64,000 bases of DNA from Spisula solida (taxonomy: Eukaryota; Mollusca; Bivalvia; Venerida; Mactridae). The stretch spans positions 5,952,001 through 6,016,000 of the forward strand of contig OX365948.1 in assembly GCA_947247005.1 (NCBI GenBank), given 5' to 3'. Positions 1 to 9,800 of the stretch are shown here, in pieces. Made by a program: the position numbers and the translations under genes. How positions within the stretch are numbered: the stretch's first letter is position 1; each line of letters starts with the position of its first letter. The notes below the pieces were generated by a model, which was not told where the DNA came from, did not search any database, and saw only the letters and a program-made list of their open reading frames with translations.

Positions 1-377
1 CTGTACACATCTCTTGTAAGTTTAACATACTTTAACGGAGAGACTAATTACCAACTACATTTTGTACATGTATAGCCATTTAAATATGGTACTTCAGAAT
101 TTTGTTTTCATGCAATATTGACACAATACAATATTTGATTCATTATCAGGGACATCAATTTTCCTGACTTATTTGGAATTCCGAGCAATTGCTCCTGACC
201 AGAATTAAAGTTATGTGATGAAAACATCTCAAGAAATGGCAAAGTTATGGTAATTGGTAATAGAGGTTCTTGCATGAGTGCTCATTATATACAGGTTTCA
301 TTTAATGAGTGGAAAAATAGTTTTTGTCGACAAGTTTAATAAAACTTGTATGTGATGACCACAAATGTAAGATTATA
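1..377. other. Gene-free stretch with an old repeat fragment
   Basis: No exon or RNA gene is visible. About positions 160-265 resemble about 56820-56925: both hold a TTTTCCTGA start and an AAGAAAT.GC.AAGTTATGG stretch. This suggests the left part of an old interspersed repeat whose right part resumes near 2578. Positions about 278-360 carry a sequence (AGTGCTCATTA...TTTAATAAAACTTGTATGT) that recurs at 25606-25747. Confidence 0.4.
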
Positions 378-556
378 TTTATCACATAACCTTAGACAAC
401 ATTTATTATGATCAAAATCATGTTTTATGCTGCATTGGTTTCAGACGAAATTAAGCTGTACAATATCTGCAACGTCGCGACGAAGTTGGTATTTTACTGA
501 CGTCATTAGCCATCAATGAATGAATTGGCTTATGTCGTGTCAGGCTATTTTAATTA

Positions 557-2479
557 CTGTAAAGAACTTCACTTTCGCGAATACTAACTTTCCTGTTTTG
601 CCGATCGTCTGCATATTGGCGGCTACAAAGTTTCGCGTATTTAAGTCACCTGCGAACTCCGCGAAACCTAAGTCGCATACTGACAAATTCACTTTTGTTA
701 CAATTTATCACATACATACTTCCACGTATTGTGCAGTATATAATCGGCACTTAATCAATGTTCTCACCTTCGGTTAATCCTTTGTTAAGCCCTGTCAAAC
801 ACCGATTGTTTTTGTCCATTGAGTACAAAAGAATTGACAATTTATCTAAACTGTCACAAACTGCATCATTACTGCGTTTAACTTCCCGCATAATGTGTGT
901 TCAATGACTAAGTAATTATGCAGCAACTGTGATATTAGTTGAATTAGTGAATTCATTAGACCAAAGATCATACACAAAGTTCAATTTGCTACACGTTATA
1001 TAGACATAGCAAATGAAAAGGATATTTAAAGAAAACGACACCAAAACAGGAGGGATAATTTTATTTTCGATTTATATGTGATTAATGTTTATGTATATAA
1101 TGAAAAACAAAACTATGCAGAAAGGACACAGACATATTCAAAACACAAAACTCTACATAGTTATCATTCCTGTAGACAGCAACGATGATATGCTTATTCC
1201 TACATAGTCGACAACGACACGAAAACATATTACACACTACCGCATGATAAGTAAACATTGGTAAAACATCAAGTATTATAACGATTAATGTGAGTTTTTT
1301 TCTTCAAAAACATAGTTGTACACTAAATATTATAAAGAACCTTTCTTACTTGATGTGAAAATCCTGTTACGTAAAACTTGATTTCAAACTTAATACAGCA
1401 TTGTAAACATGGCGCACAGAAACTATGATTTTCATTCAAAACGAGAAACTTTCGCGTTTTTAGCTCACCTGTCACAAAGTGACAGAGTGAGCTTTTGTGA
1501 TCACTCGTCGTCCGTCCGTCAACAATTTGCTTGTGTAGACACTAGAGGTCACAATTTTGACCTAATCTTTATGAAACTTGGTCACAATGATCATCTCAAC
1601 AAAATCTAGGTCAAGTTCGATATTGGGTCATCCGGGGTCAAAAACTAGGTCACAAGGTCAAATCATAGAAAAACCTTGTGTAGTCACTAGAGGTCACAAT
1701 TTTGACCTACTCTTTATGAAACTCGGTCACAATGATCATCACAACAAAATGTAGGTCAAGTTCGATATTGGGTCATCCTGGGTCAAAAACTAGGTCACAA
1801 GGTCAAATCATAGAAAAACCTTGTGTAGTCACTAGAGGTCACAATTTTGACCTAATCTTTATGAAACTGTGGTCATAATGATCATCACAACAAAATCTAG
1901 GTCACGTTCGATATTGGGTCATCTTGGGTCTAAAACTGTGTCACAAGGTCAAATCATAGAAAAACCTTGTGTAGTCACTAGAGGTCACAATTTTGACTTA
2001 ATCTTTATGAAACTTAGTCACCATGATCATCTTAACAAAATCTAGATCAAGTTCGATATTGGGTCATCTGGGGTTAAAAACTAGGTCTCAAGGTCTAATA
2101 ATAGAAAAACCTTGTGTAGTCACTAGAGGTCACAGTTTTGGCCTGATCTTTACGAAACTTGGTCACAATGATCATCTCAACAAAATCTAGGTCAAGTTCG
2201 ATATTGGTTTATCTGGGGTCCAAAACTAGGTCATTAGGTCAAATCATATAAAACTCTTGTGTAGTCACTAGAGGTCATAATATTGGCCTAATCTGTATAA
2301 AACTTGATCACAATGGTCATCTCAACAAAATCTAGGTCAAGTTTGACAGGTGAGCGACCTAGGGCCCTTTGGGCCCTCTTGTTCATGTTCTGAACATATT
2401 CGCTACTTACTTTCGCGAATTTATACCACTCGCGAACTCCGCGAACTTAAATCGCGCGAAATAATTTATATGTTTACAG
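557..2479. mobile_element. TA-flanked MITE-like element rich in TTCGCGAA motifs, holding a nested insertion
   Basis: The element starts CTGTAAAG after TA (555-556) and ends TTTACAG before TA (2480-2481), giving short inverted ends and a TA target duplication. Its flanking arms are rich in TTCGCG, GCGAACTCCGCGAA and GGCGGCTACAAA. The TA-flanked elements at 29292-30088 and 41007-41849 share this composition, so they are probably relatives. A Helentron-like element occupies 1457-2383 inside it. No transposase is encoded. Confidence 0.5.
1457..2383 (+). mobile_element. Helentron-like (HINE-type) non-autonomous element, copy A
   Basis: The left end is a hairpin: CTCACCTGTCAC, then AAA, then GTGACAGAGTGAG. 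Next comes GTGATCAC and a GTCCGTCCGTC stretch, then about six tandem copies of a unit of about 145 bp (CTAGAGGTCACAATTTT, TGATCAT, GATATTGGGTCAT). The right end is TGAGCGACCTAGGGCCCTTT followed by GGGCCCTCTTGTT, a palindrome just before the end. Terminal hairpins and no target duplication recall Helentron-associated elements. The class is my inference; the repeat itself is plain. No protein is encoded. Confidence 0.6.
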
Positions 2480-2577
2480 TATTTATTGCACAGTCTAAGA
2501 TGCCAAACTATATTTCCCGCTTGGCTTTAAGGCTCTGCGGGGCTTCAGGTTATGTGATAACATTTAATCTGCCCTGA

Positions 2578-2710
2578 TGGATTTTCTTTTCTTTAATACA
2601 AACCTGAGGTAAGTATGGAAACAATGTCATTGAAGGCCCCTTGTTAGGCAAAATGGTCGGCTGCATTTGATTTTCCTGATTTGTAATTTGGCTCTGTTCA
2701 CACCACAGGT
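2578..2710. repeat. Right half of an interrupted interspersed repeat
   Basis: It resembles about 56935-57015: both have GATTTTCTTT, TACAAAC.TG, TATGGAAA, CATTGAAG and TTCCTGATTT..AATTTGGC. With positions about 160-265 it appears to be one old repeat copy split by the nested insert 378-2560. Confidence 0.4.
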
Positions 2711-2744
2711 AACTGGGTCATTGATAAAAAGTTTCTTTGCTTAG

Positions 2745-4460
2745 AAAGGTGCATTTTTGTGATCACTCTTCGTCCGTCCGTCCGTCGTCTGTCCGTCCGT
2801 CAACAATTGGCTTGTGTAGACAAGTTCGGTATTGGGTCATCTAGGGTCAAAAACTAGGTCACTAAGTCAAATTATAGATAAACACTGTGTAGTCACTAGA
2901 GGTCACAATTTTGACTTAATATTTATAAAACTTAGTCACAATGATCATCCTAACAAAATCTAGGTAAAGTTCGATATTGGGTCATCCGGGGTAAAAAACT
3001 AGGTCACAAGGTCAAATCATAGAAAAACCTTGTGTAGTCACTAGAGGTCAAATTTTTTACTTAATCTTCATGAAACTTGGTCACAATGATCATCTCACCA
3101 AAATCTAGGTCAAGTTCGATATTGGGTCATCCGGGGTAAAAAACTAGGTCACAAGGTCAAATCATAGAAAAACCTTGTGTAGTCACTAGAGGTCACATTT
3201 TTGGTCTAATCTTTACAAAATTCAGTCACAATGATCATCTCAATAAAATCTAGGTCAAGTATGATAATGGGTCATCAGGGGTCAAAAACTAGGTCACAAG
3301 GTCAAATCATAGAAAAACCTTGTGAAGTCACTAGAGGTCACAGTTTTAGCATAATCTTTACGAAACTTGGTCACAATGATCAACACAACAAAATGTAGGT
3401 CAAGTTTGATATTGGGTCATCTGGGGTAAAAAACTAGGTCACAAGGTCAAATCATAGAAAAACCTTGTGTAGTCACTAGAGGTCAAATTTTTTACTTAAT
3501 CTTCATGAAACTTGGTCACAATGATCATCTCACCAAAATCTAGGTCAAGTTCGATATTGGGTCATCCGGGGTAAAAAACTAGGTCACAAGGTCAAATCAT
3601 AGAAAAACCTTGTGTAGTCACTAGAGGTCAAATTTTTGGTCTAATCTTTACAAAATTCAGTCACAATGATCATCTCAATAAAATCTAGGTCAAGTATGAT
3701 AATGGGTCATCAGGGGTCAAAAACTAGGTCACAAGGTCAAATCATAGAAAAACCTTGTGAAGTCACTAGAGGTCACAGTTTTAGCATAATCTTTACGAAA
3801 CTTGGTCACAATGATCAACACAACAAAATGTAGGTCAAGTTTGATATTGGGTCATCTGGGGTAAAAAACTAGGTCACACGGTCAAATCATAGAAAAACCT
3901 TGTGTAGTCACTAGAGGTCACAGTTTTGTCCTGATATTTATGAAACTTGTTCACAATGATCATAACAACACAATCTAGGTCAAGTTCGATATTGGGTCAT
4001 CTTGGGTCAAAAACTAGGTCACATTGTCAAATCATAGAAAAACCTTGCATAGTCACTAGAGGTCACAATTTTGGCCTAATCTTTATGAAACTCGGTCACA
4101 ATGATCATCTCAACAAAATCTAGATCAAGTTCGATATTGAGTCATCCGGGGCAAAAAACTAGGTCACAAGGTCAAATAATAGAAAAACCTTGTGTAGTCA
4201 CAAGAGGTCACAGTTTTTGCTTGCTCTTTACGAAACTTGGTCACAATGATCATCTCAACAAAATCTAGGTCAAGTTCGATATTGGGTCATCTGGGGTAAA
4301 AAAGTAGGTCATTAGGTCAATCATATAAAAACCTTGTGTAGTCACTAGAGGTCACAATATTGGCCTAATCTGTATAAAACTTGGTCACAATGATCATCTC
4401 AACAAATTGTAGGTCAAGTTCGACAGGAGAGCGACCTAGGGCCCTTTGGGCCCTCTTGTT
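2745..4460 (+). mobile_element. Helentron-like element, copy B, with an expanded tandem core
   Basis: Same family as copy A. The left hairpin is degraded (AAAGGTGCATTTTTGTGATCAC), followed by a GTCCGTCCGTCC stretch and about eleven tandem units of about 145 bp. The right end is GAGCGACCTAGGGCCC, TTT, GGGCCCTCTTGTT. Two consecutive multi-unit blocks (about 3005-3430 and 3430-3860) are nearly identical, so part of the core arose by a recent block duplication of about three units. Confidence 0.6.
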
Positions 4461-5179
4461 ACTTTAGTGGTCAGATTTTCATGGTATCAAAAACAAGAAT
4501 TGGCTTTCGATATCTTCATAAGGTAATTACATTCATAGACAACATTGTTTGAACTAGCTCCATGCAAAATCCCATCGAAATTGATCAACTTGTTAAAAAG
4601 TAATACCATGAAATGTATACCACGGTGTCCAGTCAGTCACTGAGGTGCATTCAATAGAAACGACAATGCTATTCTGAACCAGAAAAAAGAAAGTGATTTC
4701 ACACCTTATGGGTTTATTTTCTTATTCATGGACGGATTGTTAAAATATTGATATCAAATTAAAGACGAAGCTCTCTAATTTCTGATTATATACAAATATT
4801 AGAAATAACACCAGTATTAATGAAATGTTCATTAAAAACAAACTGCACCTCAGTGACCGGATGGTCAATTTCCCGTGTTATAAACCTTTCTAAGATACTA
4901 TAAATGTTATAAAAAAAATGTATTTACTGTTTATTATAAATATTAATGATACAGTTACCTGTGGTTCACACTCCTGCATTATACAAAGTATAGCAGCAAG
5001 TTTTTGTTGGCAAAATACCTAATTTCAGTAATGGCTCTATGGTTGGGACGTCAGTAGAAGTACTTAAGTTTTGTAATGTTGCCCTAACTTGTACCAGGAG
5101 TGTTTGCCTTACACCTGTTGTTACATTACTGTATAATACTACAACAAGGTGAAAACATTACTTGCTGATAATATCATCA
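4461..5179. other. Gene-free stretch with a possible small inverted-repeat element
   Basis: No exon is seen. An inverted repeat, CACTGAGGTGCA near 4640 and TGCACCTCAGTG near 4846, suggests a small MITE of about 260 bp at about 4618-4880, but its edges and target duplication are unclear. Confidence 0.3.
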
Positions 5180-5267
5180 CCTATGTACCAAATCTTGTAA
5201 CAGTGTTTGGTTAGACAAACAGATAAACATTGTACCCCTAACATTGGACAAACAGATAAACATTGTA
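5180..5267. repeat. First units of the 33-bp minisatellite, cut off by a transposon
   Basis: About 1.6 units of the same 33-bp repeat that resumes at 6108 (core CCCCTAACATTGGACAAACA, then GATAAACATTGTA). The unit is interrupted at its TA (5266-5267) by the element at 5268-6107, so this was once part of one longer array. Confidence 0.85.
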
Positions 5268-6107
5268 CAGTCACATCTCGATACAACGACACTGTTCGTT
5301 CCCGATCAAAATGTCGTTATAACGAATTTGTCGTTATACTGAATTTCACTAGTGAAGGGAATTTTGATTGGGAGATCGTTTCATAAAAATCAATTATTGA
5401 TTAACATATATTTTATTACGTCATAAAATTGTCATAATCAGCAAAATCAGCAGTATGAAATTATCATAATTGCATAAAATAAAATACAATGTTTTGAGAG
5501 AGCTCCAAATAACGTGCGTCCGAATTTAAAGATGTCCGGATACTACTACAGTAAACTATAAAATATAACGCTCTAGAGAATAAATTGGTGGTTCATTTTG
5601 TTACTAATTATACCCTATCGACTTTAAGAATTGATGCATTAATAAATCATGTCGAGAAATCTCGATTGACATCGTTTATTTCGTGACCCGTACGATTTCT
5701 AAAATACGAATACATGCGATGACTTCGCTTACCTCCCTTGATTACGAATGCGCGAGCCGTATTTCACAAACTGTGATTCGACTGTGAAAGGTTCCACTAT
5801 CATAATGAGAGCAATTAAGATGATTTTCACATGTGTAATTACATAAGTAGGCTCCTTGCTTAAACGGCGACTTTGTGTAAAGCCGATAAATAGTTCAAGT
5901 GTGAAAAATAGTCCCTTGATAGTGTCAGTATATCGAGTATTAATGACTGTGTAAACACTCGATTTGTTCCCATTGTTTTGCTGTCGGTAAGTGAATATGT
6001 CGTTATAACGGATACAATTAACGTTGTATAGAATTCGTCCCCACCAATTGGTGTCGTTATAACGAAATTGTCAGTATATCGGATGTCGTTGTAACGAGTC
6101 CTGACTG
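5268..6107. mobile_element. Pogo/Tigger-like non-autonomous DNA transposon
   Basis: An 840-bp element flanked by TA on both sides (5266-5267 and 6108-6109). Its terminal inverted repeats begin CAGTCA, followed by CTCGATACAACGAC on the left and the complement of GTCGTTGTAACGAG on the right. CAGT ends with TA duplications and CTCGATATAACGA-type inner repeats are typical of the pogo/Tigger group. It contains further GTCGTTATAACGA motifs near both ends and no transposase ORF. It sits inside a minisatellite unit, so it is younger than the array. Confidence 0.7.
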
Positions 6108-6715
6108 TACCCCTAACATTGGACAAACAGATAAACATTGTACCCCTAACATTGGACAAACAGATAAACATTGTACCCCTAACATTGGACAAACAGATAA
6201 ACATTGTACCCCTAACACTGGACAAACAGATAAACATTGTACCCATAACATTGGACAAACAGATAAACATTGTACCCCTAACATTGGACAAACAGATAAA
6301 CATTGTACCTCTAACATTGGACTTACAGATAAACATTGTACCCCTAACATTGGACAAACAGATAAACATTGTACACCTAACATTGGACAAACAGATAAAC
6401 ATTGTACCCCTAACATTGGAGAAACAGATAAACATTGTACCCCTAACATTGGACAAACAGATAAACATTGTACCCCTAACATTGGACTTACAGATAAACA
6501 TTGTACCCCTTACATTGGACAAACAGATAAACATTGTACCCCTAACATTGGACAAACAGATAAACATTGTACCCCTAACATTGGACAAACAGATAAACAT
6601 TGAACCCCTAACATTGGACTTACAGATAAACATTGTACCTCTAGCATTGGTCAAACAGATAAACATTGTACCCATAACATTGGACAAACAGATAAACATT
6701 GTACCCCTAACAACA
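6108..6715 (+). repeat. 33-bp minisatellite next to the BSDC1 BSD-exon acceptor
   Basis: About 18 tandem 33-bp units, with GTACCCCTAACATTGGACAA followed by ACAGATAAACATT as the consensus halves. Because 33 is a multiple of three, the array is open in several frames on both strands, but those peptides are repeat artefacts. Each unit carries CTAAC, a branch-point-like pentamer, and ACAG, acceptor-like, about 15 bases later. The last unit ends about 33 bases before the real acceptor at 6743. Confidence 0.9.
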
Positions 6716-6743
6716 ATAGCTTCAGTAATTCTTTGATTTGCAG
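6707..6743 (+). promoter_or_regulatory. Putative branch point and 3' splice site of the BSD exon
   Basis: CTAAC at 6707-6711, the tail of the last minisatellite unit, lies 33 bases upstream of TTTGATTTGCAG, whose AG is at 6742-6743. This spacing is normal for a U2-type branch point. Inference from consensus only. Confidence 0.5.
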
Positions 6744-6891
6744 GTACCTTCAGAAGTTTCACATCAGGATTTTTGGCAGCGGTATTTCTATAAGGTTCAC
6801 CAGTTACATGTTGATGAGGCCAGAAAGCAAGCACTCATGAAGCGTGCTGAGAGAGCGGATACTCATGAAGATTCTATTGGATGGGACGAGG
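6744..6891 (+). CDS. BSDC1: BSDC1 exon encoding the BSD domain
   Basis: The acceptor TTTGATTTGCAG precedes 6744; the donor is GACGAGG|GTATAG. The exon is 148 bases, entering in phase 0 and leaving in phase 1. It encodes VPSEVSHQDFWQ, YFYKVHQLHVDEARK, a basic helix, and a GWDE that is completed as GWDEEDE across the next junction. F-W in HQDFWQRYF is the BSD signature. Confidence 0.88.
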
Positions 6892-9800
6892 GTATAGTGA
6901 TTTATAAAAATGTATTGTTGAAACAGTAAGATAGCAATTGTCAGATAATCACTAAACACCTTCTGCCCCTGTTGTATGCCAACCTGTGCGTAAAATATAT
7001 GTACCTGAGTAATTAATTATTATGCTCCCTATGAAAGATTGATGGGTTATTGATTTGCTGATAGGAAGGGGGAATTTCATGCTCAGCTTCTCTGAGCTCT
7101 AGTTCAATATGATGACTGATCATAAAGATACCTCCTGAATATTCTTGATGTTAATAAAGTAGATCAATTTTAAAAGAAAGAATCGTCTCTCAGGGATGGA
7201 GAATTTACACCCCCTCCCCGGATTCCACTTTCCTGAAAGTTGACCACAGTCGTGTGATACTTAGGGGTTGATCTGTAGGCCTTAAACTGATTTGGATCCG
7301 GCAGATAGCTTGTGTTGGGTTTGGGCATATATTTTATCACTTCAGAAGTAACACCACCATCTTCAATGACTATACTTGGTGAAATAATGTGTTGGTCTGG
7401 GTCTAAAGGCCTGGCGACATTAATGTTACTGATTTGATACCAACTGGTAAAAACGTTTCTGATTTCTTAATTTCAGAGGACGAGTCCAGTGGTGATGAGA
7501 ATGATGGTAGTCCAGGCAAGAAAGCAACATTACATGATTCTTCGATACGAGAGGACCCTAGTAGTAGATTGGGATTGGTCAGTGATAGTCAAACAGCAGG
7601 CAACAATACAACAGATTCTAAAACACATACCGGACCAGTCAATTCTGACTCTATTGAAGAGATTAGTGTTGTAAAAGACATTACAGAGACCAGTGTTCAA
7701 GTAAAACATTCTGATGGACCAAAGGAAAAAGTTGTACATATTGATGAGACTGTACAAAGTGGGGATTCTCCCGGTGGTGATAATCAAGATAAAAATAAAA
7801 GTGACGGTGCTGTTTCAGATGGAATAGATATAGGAGGGAATACGATGGATGATAAAGCCGAAAATCTTGACAATAATTCAATGGATATTTCTTCAGAGAA
7901 AATAGTAACAGACGCAACCACTAAAGCAGAAAAAGAAGGAACAGACAATATACCAGTAGATGCTGGTGATTCTATAAAAGCTGAGATAGTTTCCAATGTG
8001 GAGTGTAATAATAAGAATAAAACAGAAGATAAAACAATGGAGAAGGAACTAACAACTAAAATTAAAGGTGATATGGTTGTTGTTGGTGATCGAGTTTCAC
8101 CATCCACAGATTCAAGTGGAACTAAAGGTAAAATATATTCAGTTTGGGGATAGTTACCGGTATAGAAATATACGAGGGTTGTCCGCAAAAGTCGCAAACT
8201 TTGTCTCCCATTTCAACAATATGCATAATTTCCCATAAAGTATTTTAGAGGTTATTCATTAGTTATTTCTGTACATATATGTGATATTGATTTAGGAAAT
8301 TATACTTGATTAACTAATGCCAGTTGGGTAGAGTCGGCGCATGCCATTTTATATTTGGTAAAAGCGTATGGGCTTTCATTAAAATGCTTATAACTTAATA
8401 AATATTCTAATTTGTGCATTAAAAATATGCGGATGTCTACGTCATAGTTGCGCACGTATTTGTGCAAAATTAAAGGTTGATGATGTCATTAACAGCAAAC
8501 CTATGAATTTATTCGGACCGCTTCGGTTTTCGTGTTATTCCAAAATGGCGACGTCTGGGATATGTGCGGCGCAAAAAAATACTGCCCCGATCATGGTATG
8601 ACACCCGCACAATCGAAAACAGAAGTAAAACATAAAAATAGTCAAAGAGGATGCAAGTAGAACTCTTGTCTACACCTCATGTAAGTGTTTTAAAGGGAAC
8701 TTGTCGACAAAATGAAGAATGGCAAGACTAAAAAGAAAACTTTGCCCAAGTTAAGAAAGCGAAAAACGTCATTCACTTAGACAGGCGTCAGACGGTAAAC
8801 TGTGAAGGCTAAACATGGTATGTGTAAAACTGTTCCACATGAAATCTTGCCGGAAAATTTATATACGTGTTGAGTATCTTTCTGAACTTTAACTGTCATG
8901 TTTGATTTACGAGAATTCCAATTTATCCGAAATCGCATCAGTCAATGAAGCTATGTTTCTGAAACATAAGAAATAATGTCGCTGACGTTGTAGAGTGTGC
9001 GCCAATCAGACCTACAGCAAGTGCAATAAAATAACAAGCTTTAAGATTGTTTCATCAATTTGTGCAATTACAATGATATCATATCTCTTAAAAAGACTGT
9101 GTATGCAAATTGTGAATACAATGGACGACACTACATTAAATATCAATATTTGTGACTTTTGCGGATTAACCTCATATGATTATCTATATACTTGTTTATG
9201 TCATTTGTGCATTGTGTCATATTCTAACACTACCAGCAGCTTTACCTATATTCACAACAGATAGAGGAAACAAAGGTTTGCTTGAATTAACGTTGAATCA
9301 CTGCTGATTCATGATGTCACATTATGACGTCATCTAGTAAACTACTGAGCCAAATAATGTGACATTCTGAAGAAAGAATGCAGCTGGAAGTCAACCATGT
9401 TTTGTAGTGCCGTAAAATGAGAAACATTGGCAATGTTAGAATTGAAAAAATGAATATATAGCTGTGCTTTGTTGTTTAATAAAACATATGTACTTGTTCA
9501 GATGCAAACATTATATCACTCTTGCTACGCACTCGAGATTTAGTTACTTCATTTTCAAAAGTCATGCCTGTGTTTAATTCTGTAACAAACCACAGCTACA
9601 TATTCCTTATTTCTAATTTAATAAATCTGTTAAGCTTGCAAATTATAAACTCGCATTCTTTGTTTTGTTAAGTCATTAGTAAAATGGTTGGAGAAATACA
9701 CTTGGAATATTTTTATTGCATTTTAGAATCAGAAGAATGGGAACAAGATTTTGATGTGGATATCACAGCAGAGGATCTGGCTGCAGCAAGTGAACTTGCA

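Larger units (their letters stand above)
378..2560. mobile_element. Outer inverted-repeat element holding nested insertions
   Basis: The ends are inverted repeats: TTATCACATAACCT near 379-392 and AGGTTATGTGATAA at 2547-2560. The same pair of ends bounds a short element at 25189-25376, so this looks like a MITE family member swollen by later insertions at 557-2479 and 1457-2383. No transposase ORF is seen. Confidence 0.5.

Noticed and set aside
5860..6834. Long minus-strand frame (324 residues) with a repeated GTMFICLSNVR peptide, and the plus-strand frame 6119-6736
   Set aside because: Both are translations of the 33-bp minisatellite, which stays open because 33 is a multiple of three. No start context, splice support or known family.
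7530..8197. Minus-strand frames of 78-137 residues opposite the BSDC1 linker exon
   Set aside because: Shadows of the plus-strand acidic, low-complexity coding exon.
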